Positions 35,284-42,887 of a DNA stretch of 64,000 nucleotides are shown here, piece after piece. The notes beneath the pieces were generated by a model, which saw only the letters and a program-made list of their open reading frames with translations, did no database searches and had not been told where the DNA came from. Position 1 is the first letter of the stretch; every line of letters starts with the position of its first letter. The position numbers and the translations under genes were made by a program. Source of the stretch: UBA4874 sp002399435 (GTDB taxonomy: Bacteria; Bacillota; Clostridia; Caldicoprobacterales; DTU083); the NCBI GenBank assembly GCA_036823195.1, contig DAISGI010000005.1:30444-94443 (forward strand), read 5' to 3'.

Positions 35284-37185
35284 GTGAGCTTTCAATGGGA
35301 AAGGAACAACGGTCAAAGCGAAAGCCTGTACTGCAGAAAGGAATGCATTGGGGAACTGGTTGTCCGTCCATCGGATGGAATTTCGCCGGGGAAAAGGCAG
35401 ATGGAGGAGATTGAACCGGGAATTTTTCAAATCACGCAGTCCTTTTCTGTCACGGGAAAGGGGGATTTGGCCTCGGTTGCCATCGATTTTATTGCTCTTT
35501 TTTCTTCCGAATGGTCGATGATCCCGGCAGTAAGCTATAACGGGAACCACTGGGGAAACGGGAGGGAGCCGAAAGGATTTGAAAAGGACGGAGTTCCCTG
35601 GACTTTTTCCTACAGCAGGTGTTCTGTACCGGGAGCTACTTTTTCGACAGGGAAAAGGTGGTCGGTGGGCCTGTTTGGCAAAATGGACTCCTCTGTGCCC
35701 GCTTTTTCCTGCTCCCTGATTCCGAAGGAGGGGAAAACCGTCCATCGCCTGATCTGGCCGGAACAGGAAGCCCCGTTGTCGTATTGTGGGACGGATCGGT
35801 ATAAGGAACCGTTCCGAAGATCTTTGGATGTTGAAAAAGGAACTGACTTTACTGCCGTGTTCTATTTGATTCTTGATGAAAGAAGAGACGGTCCGGTTCC
35901 TTATTCCAAAATGATGGATTTTGCCTGGAAGCTGTTTTATCATGAGCAGAAGCCATGGTTTTCCCCGAAGGAGCTATGGAACCTGGGCCGGGACTATGCA
36001 AAAAACGTTTTGTATGTGGAAGACAGGAAGTTCCGGGGATTTTCCAAGGGGCTGAAATGGAATGGAACGGAATGGAACCTGCGGCCCAGTGCGAAATATC
36101 TTGTGGGCTGGACGGGGCAGAATCTATCTCTCGCCAATTCCATGTTATACCATTTTGCCCGGACGGGGGACAAAAACGATTATCAAATGGCGATCCATAC
36201 ACTGGATTCCTGGGTGAATCATGCAACATTGGAGAATGGACTGATCCGCTGCCTTTTTGATTTTGTACTGGGGGATGAAACGGGAAAGGAAGTTCAGGAT
36301 GCATGCAATTTATCGGATGCCGCCCTGAATTTTCTGGAGGCATGGGAATTTTTGAGAAAGCTTCATATCAATAAGCCGGAATATCGAAAGGCGGCAATGG
36401 GAATTTGCGATTTTGCCGTTTGCCATCAGCTGCCTAGCGGATCCTTTGGAAAATCATGGACCAATGATGGGGAGGTCTGGAACTCCTATGGCACCATAGG
36501 CTGCTGCCTGGTCGTTCCCCTGATCAAAGCCTATGAGCTGACAAAAGAAAGCAAATATCGGAATTCGGCGAAAAAAGGGTATGCCTTTTATTTGGATTGC
36601 TTTCAAAAGGATGGTTATACGACGGCAGCTGCTTTGGATACCTGTTGTATTGACAAGGAGTCTGCCATCTCCCTGCTAAAGAGCAGCCTGTTGTTGTATG
36701 AATTGGAAAGAGATGAAAAATATTTAAAATATGCCGAATGGATTTCCTGCTATCTGTCAACCTGGCAGTGGCATTATACAGATGTGTTTCCATCGGCGAC
36801 TCCGCTTTCGGATATGCATTATGATACATTTGGCGGAGCATCCGTCTCCACCCAGCATCATCATATGGATGCCTTTGCGCTTTGCTTTGTGGAGGACTGG
36901 CTGAAGCTGAGCCGATTTACCGGAAAGGATATATGGCGGCAGCGGGCCAGGGCAGCCTGGATCAATGGAACATTTGGGATTTCGGATGGCACGCTGGAAG
37001 TGTCTGGTATAAAACGGCCTGCCGGCAGTCAGGATGAAGGGTTCTTTCATACCCATTGGGGAACTTCAAAGGAAGCATCCCCATCTCCAAAAGGGTATGT
37101 CAGCAACTGGCTTGTCGCATGGCCTACCGCGTTTCGGCTGCAGACTCTCCGGCATCTGGAGGACTGGGAACCTTTGCAGGGTTAA
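35284..37185 (+). CDS. unassigned protein, probable (alpha/alpha)6-barrel glycosidase
   Basis: About 633 residues, cytoplasmic, starting at GTG 35284 with AGAGAGGTG upstream. I do not recognise a named family. The first ~230 residues look beta-rich ('FFSRCSVPG'-like strands, 'WSVGLFGKMDSSVPAF'). From about 260 on there are repeated helix pairs with aromatic and acidic residues at turns ('YLVGWTGQNLSLANSML', 'CDFAVCHQLPSGSFGKSW', 'YGTIGCCLVVPLIKAYELT', 'HYDTFGGASVSTQHHHMDAF', 'NWLVAWPTAF'), the pattern of six-hairpin glycosidases such as GH105, GH88 or GH127. The triple His in 'TQHHHMD' is notable. Position between an isomerase and a GH31 gene supports a role in the same pectin breakdown. Confidence 0.55.
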   Translation: MSFQWERNNGQSESLYCRKECIGELVVRPSDGISPGKRQMEEIEPGIFQITQSFSVTGKGDLASVAIDFIALFSSEWSMIPAVSYNGNHWGNGREPKGFEKDGVPWTFSYSRCSVPGATFSTGKRWSVGLFGKMDSSVPAFSCSLIPKEGKTVHRLIWPEQEAPLSYCGTDRYKEPFRRSLDVEKGTDFTAVFYLILDERRDGPVPYSKMMDFAWKLFYHEQKPWFSPKELWNLGRDYAKNVLYVEDRKFRGFSKGLKWNGTEWNLRPSAKYLVGWTGQNLSLANSMLYHFARTGDKNDYQMAIHTLDSWVNHATLENGLIRCLFDFVLGDETGKEVQDACNLSDAALNFLEAWEFLRKLHINKPEYRKAAMGICDFAVCHQLPSGSFGKSWTNDGEVWNSYGTIGCCLVVPLIKAYELTKESKYRNSAKKGYAFYLDCFQKDGYTTAAALDTCCIDKESAISLLKSSLLLYELERDEKYLKYAEWISCYLSTWQWHYTDVFPSATPLSDMHYDTFGGASVSTQHHHMDAFALCFVEDWLKLSRFTGKDIWRQRARAAWINGTFGISDGTLEVSGIKRPAGSQDEGFFHTHWGTSKEASPSPKGYVSNWLVAWPTAFRLQTLRHLEDWEPLQG

Positions 37186-37315
37186 ATAAAATCCATTCCC
37201 GAATGTTGTGTTGCCGTGGGAAAGGGGGACTGACCATACGGACTGCCTGCCGGCAAAGGCCAGGCGGGCAAGGTACCATACAGGAAGGGGAGAACCGGAC
37301 AGGAAGGGGAGAAGC

Positions 37316-39601
37316 ATGAAGCAAACCAATCGTTTTTCGTACGACATGTTGGATCTGGAGCAGCCGGATGCGGCAAAGGATGTATTTTGGCTGTCCGGCA
37401 TGGCCATCGGCGGAGTGGAAGAGAAGGGAAATGTTCTATTGAAGATTCCCTTTCAGGCCCAACAACAGCCGGATTTTCGACCGGACCGAACGAAGAAAAG
37501 AAAGATCCATTCCATGATGGTACGGGCCTATGGGGAAAACATTATCCGATGCACCATTGGATTTGGCGGCAGGATGCCGTCGGATCAGACCAATGAGATG
37601 ATGGAATGGGATCCGACATTGAAGCAAAAGCCTCTGCATCTGGAAAAGACAGAGGAAGGATGGGCTTTGACGGACAGCGATCATGTTCTGAGAATGAAGA
37701 TTTCTGCAGGGAAAAAGCCTATAAAAAAATGGAGTACCCTTCAGCCGGACCCGCAGGTTTTTTTTGATGCTGTCGTATTTCCGGATGGCAGAATCGCTGT
37801 TCCCTTTATGGCAAATGATACGTTTACGCCATTGCACCTGGATTCTGCCAGTCTGGGATATGTGGAACGAGACGGCAGGGCAGACCGATGTTGTTTTTCC
37901 CTCCATGCAAATCATGACGAAAAGTTTGCGGGAACCGGGGAACGATTTGAAAGCATGAATCTGGCAGGCAAAACATTCGTTCTGGAGAACGAGGATGCGC
38001 TGGGTACAAACAGCAGACGGGCATATAAAAATGTACCTTTTTATCTGTCCAGCAAGGGATATGGGCTTTTGATCATGACATCCTGTTCTGTACGGCTTTC
38101 CCTGGCGGATATTTCCACAAGGGCAGCGCAGGGCCTGGTGGAAGACGATATTCTGGACTTATTCCTTATCGGAGGCACGAGGCCGGATCGGATCATTTAT
38201 GAATACAGGAGAGTAACCGGATTTCCGCGGAATGTGCCGCTTTGGTCCTATGGAATCTGGATGAGCAGGATGACCTATTTTTCCGCTCAGGAGACCAGGG
38301 AAGTGGTACGGAAATTACGGCAGCAGAAATTTCCGTGTGATGTGATTCATCTGGACACCGGGTGGTTTCCAAAAGACTGGCAATGTGAGTGGAAGTTTAA
38401 CGAAAAAACATTTCCGGATCCGGAAAAATACATGAAGGAAATGAAACAGCAGGGGATTCATATTTCCCTGTGGCAGACACCAAATGTGGCCCGCAATACG
38501 GAAGTGTACCAAACGGCTGTAAAAAATGGCTATCTTCCTGTAAAAACGGAAATTGCAAAGGACGGTTCGAATTTCGGAAAGGTGCAGTATGGAGGACGGA
38601 TTGATTTTACCAATCCGGCAGCGGTGCAGTGGTATCAGGGACTGCTCAGGCATTTGTTTGATCTGGGGGCCTCCGTGATTAAGACAGACTTCGGGGAAAA
38701 GATCGATATGGATGGATGCTTTTATGGTAAGTCCCCGGAAGAGCTGCATAATTTGTATGCTCTTTTGTATCAGAAAGCGGCGTTTGACATTACCGAAAAA
38801 GTCATGGGCAAGGGTCAGGCCATCATCTGGGCAAGGGCCGGCTGGACGGGATGCCAGAGATATCCGGTTCATTGGGGCGGCGATTGCGCCAGTACCTGGG
38901 ATGGCCTGGCCGGAACAATACGGGGCGGACTCCACCTGGGCGTTTCAGGTTTTGGATTCTGGAGCCACGATATCCCGGGATTTCACGGGTTGCCGGATTT
39001 CATGAATCATTGGCCGGAAAATGATCTGTATCTGCGCTGGACACAGGTTGGTGTATTTACTTCCCATATGAGATATCATGGCGCTTCTCCGAGGGAGCCA
39101 TACCACTATCCCGAAATCGCTGATTTGGTACGGGAATGGTGGAACCTGCGGTATGCCCTGATCCCTTATTTGAAACAGCAGGGGGATCAGGTCGTGAAAA
39201 CGGGATTTCCCCTGATGAGAGCCCTGTTGTTTCATCATCCGGAGGATCCATACTGCTGGTATATCGACGATGAGTTCTATTGTGGGGATTCCCTGCTGGT
39301 TGCCCCTGTAATGAATCCGGAAGGAAAGCGGGATGTGTATCTGCCGGAAGGCAGGTGGACCGATTTCTGGACCGGTGAAACAATTTCTGGACCGGTTCAG
39401 TTGAAAGGAATTGTTTCCCCCTTGAGCAGGATACCGGTTTACTGCACAAGCGGCGTCACAATACCGGTATATCCCGAAATCGTCCAGCATACGGGCGAAA
39501 TGGATTGGTCAAAGATTTGCGGCCTTGCTTTTGATGAAAGCTACAAAGGGTTTTCCAAATCCATCCTGGGTAAAAATATTAAATTGGGCTGCGATCCATA
39601 A
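37316..39601 (+). CDS. GH31 family alpha-glycosidase (YicI-like, alpha-xylosidase candidate)
   Basis: About 761 residues, cytoplasmic. The catalytic residues are visible: nucleophile Asp458 in 'IKTDFGEKI' and acid/base Asp523 in 'PVHWGGDCAS', 65 residues apart as in E. coli YicI. 'HLDTGWFPKDWQCEW' and 'GVSGFGFWSHDIPGF' are also typical of the YicI/alpha-xylosidase branch rather than alpha-glucosidases. It may remove alpha-xylose or a similar residue. ATG 37316 is preceded by AGGAAGGGGAG. The C-terminal ~30 residues after 'CTSGVTIPVYPEIV' look unusual and end where a decayed SDR gene begins, so the original C-terminus may have been altered. Confidence 0.92.
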   Translation: MKQTNRFSYDMLDLEQPDAAKDVFWLSGMAIGGVEEKGNVLLKIPFQAQQQPDFRPDRTKKRKIHSMMVRAYGENIIRCTIGFGGRMPSDQTNEMMEWDPTLKQKPLHLEKTEEGWALTDSDHVLRMKISAGKKPIKKWSTLQPDPQVFFDAVVFPDGRIAVPFMANDTFTPLHLDSASLGYVERDGRADRCCFSLHANHDEKFAGTGERFESMNLAGKTFVLENEDALGTNSRRAYKNVPFYLSSKGYGLLIMTSCSVRLSLADISTRAAQGLVEDDILDLFLIGGTRPDRIIYEYRRVTGFPRNVPLWSYGIWMSRMTYFSAQETREVVRKLRQQKFPCDVIHLDTGWFPKDWQCEWKFNEKTFPDPEKYMKEMKQQGIHISLWQTPNVARNTEVYQTAVKNGYLPVKTEIAKDGSNFGKVQYGGRIDFTNPAAVQWYQGLLRHLFDLGASVIKTDFGEKIDMDGCFYGKSPEELHNLYALLYQKAAFDITEKVMGKGQAIIWARAGWTGCQRYPVHWGGDCASTWDGLAGTIRGGLHLGVSGFGFWSHDIPGFHGLPDFMNHWPENDLYLRWTQVGVFTSHMRYHGASPREPYHYPEIADLVREWWNLRYALIPYLKQQGDQVVKTGFPLMRALLFHHPEDPYCWYIDDEFYCGDSLLVAPVMNPEGKRDVYLPEGRWTDFWTGETISGPVQLKGIVSPLSRIPVYCTSGVTIPVYPEIVQHTGEMDWSKICGLAFDESYKGFSKSILGKNIKLGCDP

Positions 39602-39838
39602 GGCAGTCTTTTATCCTTTTGATATTACAGATACCGGGAAAACTCAGGAAATGGCTGAGCGGATTCTTGCAGAACAGGGGCCGGTAACCATACTTGTCAA
39701 CAATGCCTGAAATTATTGCAAAAAATCGGCAATGCCATGGATGTCGACATGGCTGCTGTTTTCCTGTCCAGCGATGCGGCAGGGTATATATCGGGAGCCT
39801 GTTTGCCGGTGGATGGCGGTGCTTTGATCGGATTCTGA
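39600..39838 (+). pseudogene. remnant of a short-chain dehydrogenase/reductase gene
   Basis: Two pieces of an SDR remain in different frames. The first (to 39710) reads 'VFYPFDITDTGKTQEMAERI' then 'GPVTILVNNA', the strand-4 region and the NNA motif, and then hits a stop. The second (39737-39838, frame shifted) reads 'AAVFLSSDAAGYISGACLPV' and 'DGGALIGF', the C-terminal end of an SDR. The N-terminal nucleotide-binding glycines and the middle with the catalytic Tyr-X3-Lys are missing, about 100 residues or more. It therefore cannot be active. A dehydrogenase was probably part of this pathway in an ancestor. Confidence 0.8.
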
Positions 39839-39879
39839 CAGCAGGGACAGTTCAAATGATATAAGGGGGAGAAAAGGAT

Positions 39880-41247
39880 ATGAAGGAAAAGGCAATCGAT
39901 ACCAAACTGGTGGTCCGGCCCATTGTGGGCTGCCTGACCCACTCCCATTTCTGGGAAGGTCCGTGCCGTGCCGGACGTCGGGAAAATATGACCGTGGAAG
40001 CGGAGACAAAACAGGCGGACAACGCTTTTGCCAAGGCGCAGCAAAAGCTCAGGGAGGCGACGGATGAGATAGAGTTTCTGGAGCCCATTGATGCCCGATA
40101 TGATGAAAAATTTGTAGTAAGCCGCAAGGTGTTTGAGCAGATAGAAACCGATATGGACAAAGTGGACTTTTTCCTCTGCATGAACTGGCGTGTTCCCAGG
40201 CTGGAGCGCTATCGGAAACCGATTGTTATTATGCAGAATGGGAATGAGGGGATCGATTTTTGCGCCTATTGCCGTTCAATTGGGGTGGAAGCCTATGTGG
40301 CAATGGATATTCAGGACCTGAATGAAATTGCCCATCTGCTGTGGATCCGCAAGGCCGTCGCCAACACCAGGGCATTGGTGCTGACGGCTGGTTCCCAGCC
40401 AACCTTTGGGGTTCAGAGTCTGATCCGCGATCCTGAAGTACTCCGGCAGCGTTATGGCTTTGAGGTGATCAAGCTTCCGTTTCCATCCATTGTGCCCTAT
40501 ATGGACGAAATTTCGGATCAGGAGACAAAGGAAACAGTGGAGAAGCTGCTGGCGGGAGCGGACGAGGTCAAGGTTCGTACGGATTGGTTTCCAAATGATA
40601 TCAAGTATTATCTGGCTGCCAGAAAGATGATGGATGTTTATGACTGCAACGCTTTTTCCACTGCCTGCCATGAACTATGCACCTCGGAAATTCCACAGAA
40701 GCGCAAATTTACACCCTGTGTATGCCATTCCCTGATGAAGGACGATGGTATACCCAGTGCCTGTGAAGAGGATTTGAACACATTGCTGGCCATGACGATC
40801 CTGCAGTATGCGGCAAATCGCCCGGCCTTTATGGGTAATCCAAGCTATGAAACGGACGAATTGCTGAAGCTGCACCATGCGGTTCCGGCTCTTTGCATGA
40901 ATGGATATGGGACAGAGCCACTGCACTATAAACTATGGGCCTTTACCGGCCAGGGTTTTGGCGGGAAGCTGCAGGTGGATTTTACCGAAAATGAAAGCAA
41001 TACAGTTACCCTGGCCCGGTTTAATCCGGCAGGGGATACCATGTGCGTAAAAACCGGAGAGGTAATCCGCTCCGAATATAAGGAAACCTATTGCAGCCCC
41101 TATTACTATATCCGGATGGACGATGCCAGGGCGTACATGCACCATCTGGCGGACTTTGGCCATCATCAGGTGCTTATTTTCGGGGATTACAGCAGACAGC
41201 TGGAGGAACTATCCGGCATTATGGGCTTTCAGGTGACACAGGGCTAA
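39880..41247 (+). CDS. L-fucose/L-arabinose isomerase family protein, copy 2
   Basis: A 455-residue cytoplasmic protein distantly related to copy 1 at 33855. 'DDGIPSACEEDLNTLLAM' matches the metal-site region 'GLPSACELDVLGALTM' of copy 1, and the first half has the same alternating strand-helix layout. The C-terminal part ('LQVDFTENESNTVTLARFNP', 'YYYIRMDDARAYMHHL', 'HHQVLIFGD') follows the fucose isomerase family. GGGGGAGAAAAGG precedes the ATG. Having two members in one locus suggests two different sugars enter the pathway, or that one has a non-isomerase role. It is followed 51 bases later by the aminotransferase gene. Confidence 0.82.
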   Translation: MKEKAIDTKLVVRPIVGCLTHSHFWEGPCRAGRRENMTVEAETKQADNAFAKAQQKLREATDEIEFLEPIDARYDEKFVVSRKVFEQIETDMDKVDFFLCMNWRVPRLERYRKPIVIMQNGNEGIDFCAYCRSIGVEAYVAMDIQDLNEIAHLLWIRKAVANTRALVLTAGSQPTFGVQSLIRDPEVLRQRYGFEVIKLPFPSIVPYMDEISDQETKETVEKLLAGADEVKVRTDWFPNDIKYYLAARKMMDVYDCNAFSTACHELCTSEIPQKRKFTPCVCHSLMKDDGIPSACEEDLNTLLAMTILQYAANRPAFMGNPSYETDELLKLHHAVPALCMNGYGTEPLHYKLWAFTGQGFGGKLQVDFTENESNTVTLARFNPAGDTMCVKTGEVIRSEYKETYCSPYYYIRMDDARAYMHHLADFGHHQVLIFGDYSRQLEELSGIMGFQVTQG

Positions 41248-41298
41248 TGGACTGAAAGGTGCAGGCTGCTGCAGGGAGCCGGAAAGGACGGACAGGAC

Positions 41299-42438
41299 AT
41301 GATTTATCTGAACAATGCCGCAACCACCTATCCCAAACTGCCATGCGTATTGGAGGCGCATGCTGCGGCACTGGCAAATCCTCCGCAGGGACAGTTCCGG
41401 GGAAGCAGCTTTGGTTCGTATGATTTTTATGGGGACTGTCAGACTGCCATGAGCTGTATTTTGGGGGTAAGGGACAGGGAGCGGATCTTTTTTACATCCG
41501 GAGCCACCCACTCCCTGAACGCATTGCTTTCCGGGCTGGATTTGCGTGGGAAGCGGATTGTCGCTACCGCTGCCGAGCACAACAGCGTATTGCGTCCGTT
41601 GTACAATCTTTCGCAGTTGAAGGACAATGAAATCGTCATTGTTCCCTGTGACCGTTTCGGAAAAGTCCGGCCGCAGGATGTGGAAAGACGCATGACAGCA
41701 AACACAGGACTTGTTATTGTAAATCACTGTTCCAATGTGACCGGTATGGTGCAGGATATGGAGGCCATCGGGCAGGTGGCTGGAAAATATGGCGCCCTGT
41801 TTTTGGCAGACGTATCCCAGAGTGCCGGGTGCCTGCCGATCCGTGGAGATCAGTGGGGGGCGGACGCCCTGGTTTTTACAGGGCACAAAGGTTTGTTTGG
41901 CGTACAAGGAACAGGCGGATTTTATATCAGCCGGAAACAATCCCTTCGGCCTTTCCTGTATGGCGGAACCGGAAGGGACAGCTCCAGGCTGATTTATAAA
42001 ACGGATGCAGAGTATGAATACGATGCCGGCACGCAGAATGCACCGGGCTTGATTGCCCTGAAAGCAGGGGTGGATGCGATTCTGAAAAAGGGAGTGGAGG
42101 CGGTACAGGCCCGGGAGCAGGAACTGGTCCGCTTTCTGTATGATGGGCTGTCACAGCTGTGCGGTGTAATGGTTTATGGGCAGAAAGATGTCAATACCGG
42201 TCCGGTTGTCAGCTTCAACATACAGAGGCTTTCCCCGGCGGATACGGCCTATATTCTGCAAAATGGCTACGGTATTGTGGTGAGGGCCGGCCTCCATTGC
42301 GCTCCATTGATTCACTCTTTCATTGGAAGCAGGGAATCAAAGGGAACTGTGCGCGTCAGTCTGTCCGCTTTGAATACCATGCAGGAGATGGAGTGCCTGC
42401 TAAGTGCATTGAAGGAAATCACAAAAAATGTACGGTGA
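41299..42438 (+). CDS. class V aminotransferase fold protein (cysteine desulfurase-like)
   Basis: A 379-residue PLP-dependent enzyme. Signatures are 'IYLNNAATTYPK', 'FTSGATHSLNAL', 'AAEHNSVLRPL', 'LADVSQSAG' (Asp contacting the cofactor ring) and 'FTGHKGLFG' with the Schiff-base lysine. 'VRAGLHCAPLIH' carries the cysteine in the position of the active-site loop of cysteine desulfurases and selenocysteine lyases. Such enzymes usually supply sulfur, so its place in a sugar locus is odd. It is followed 14 bases later by a small unknown gene, which may encode its partner. Either the pair is a passenger, or it modifies an unusual sugar or cofactor. Confidence 0.85.
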   Translation: MIYLNNAATTYPKLPCVLEAHAAALANPPQGQFRGSSFGSYDFYGDCQTAMSCILGVRDRERIFFTSGATHSLNALLSGLDLRGKRIVATAAEHNSVLRPLYNLSQLKDNEIVIVPCDRFGKVRPQDVERRMTANTGLVIVNHCSNVTGMVQDMEAIGQVAGKYGALFLADVSQSAGCLPIRGDQWGADALVFTGHKGLFGVQGTGGFYISRKQSLRPFLYGGTGRDSSRLIYKTDAEYEYDAGTQNAPGLIALKAGVDAILKKGVEAVQAREQELVRFLYDGLSQLCGVMVYGQKDVNTGPVVSFNIQRLSPADTAYILQNGYGIVVRAGLHCAPLIHSFIGSRESKGTVRVSLSALNTMQEMECLLSALKEITKNVR

Positions 42439-42452
42439 AAAGGATTTAAGCC

Positions 42453-42764
42453 ATGATAAAAGTCATAAAACGGATCGAATCGCAGGAGCGTTGCGCCGAG
42501 GCCGGCTGGTATGCCTACGATTTTCTACTGGCAGAGCCAATTACGGAGGAAGAAATTCTTGGGCTCCGGCCTCTTGGCTCTTTTATATATCTTTCCATGT
42601 TGAAAAAACCCTTTTTTAAAATAGAAAATCATCATTATTTTATCAAAGGAATATTGGGAGATGATTTTTTCCGCGTGGCAGTACAAAGAGACTATCCCGA
42701 TCTTCTGGAGGAAATCCAGAGGTTTGTTGAGAGGCCGGCGGCCGAACCAGGGGCAGATCAATAA
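42453..42764 (+). CDS. small conserved-looking protein of unknown function
   Basis: 103 residues. I do not recognise a family. It is soluble, with an acidic and aromatic composition: 'AEAGWYAYDFLLAEPI', 'FIYLSMLKKPFFKIENHHYF' and 'DDFFRVAVQRDYP'. Its AAAAGGATTT ribosome binding site, 14-base spacing from the aminotransferase gene and same strand make a two-gene unit likely. The last codons and the stop lie in a 44-base segment that is repeated 74 bases downstream, so the C-terminus 'AAEPGADQ' may be recently altered. Confidence 0.6.
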   Translation: MIKVIKRIESQERCAEAGWYAYDFLLAEPITEEEILGLRPLGSFIYLSMLKKPFFKIENHHYFIKGILGDDFFRVAVQRDYPDLLEEIQRFVERPAAEPGADQ

Positions 42765-42866
42765 AAACTCCATGCCGGTCATTGATGCCGGTGTTAAAGG
42801 AGCAGACACCATTAGGCATGCATGGGGCGGATCAATATAAACTCCATGCCATCATTGATGTCCGTG
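42750..42866 (+). repeat. imperfect direct repeat, two copies of about 44 bases
   Basis: Segments 42750-42793 and 42824-42866 are nearly the same: both contain GGGGC-GATCAATA-AAACTCCATGCC followed by TCATTGATG-CCGTG. Seven or so differences, including one gap, separate them. The first copy covers the end of the small gene at 42453, the second lies just before the GH67-like gene. Confidence 0.75.
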
Positions 42867-42887
42867 AACAAGTGGATGGGAGGCTAT

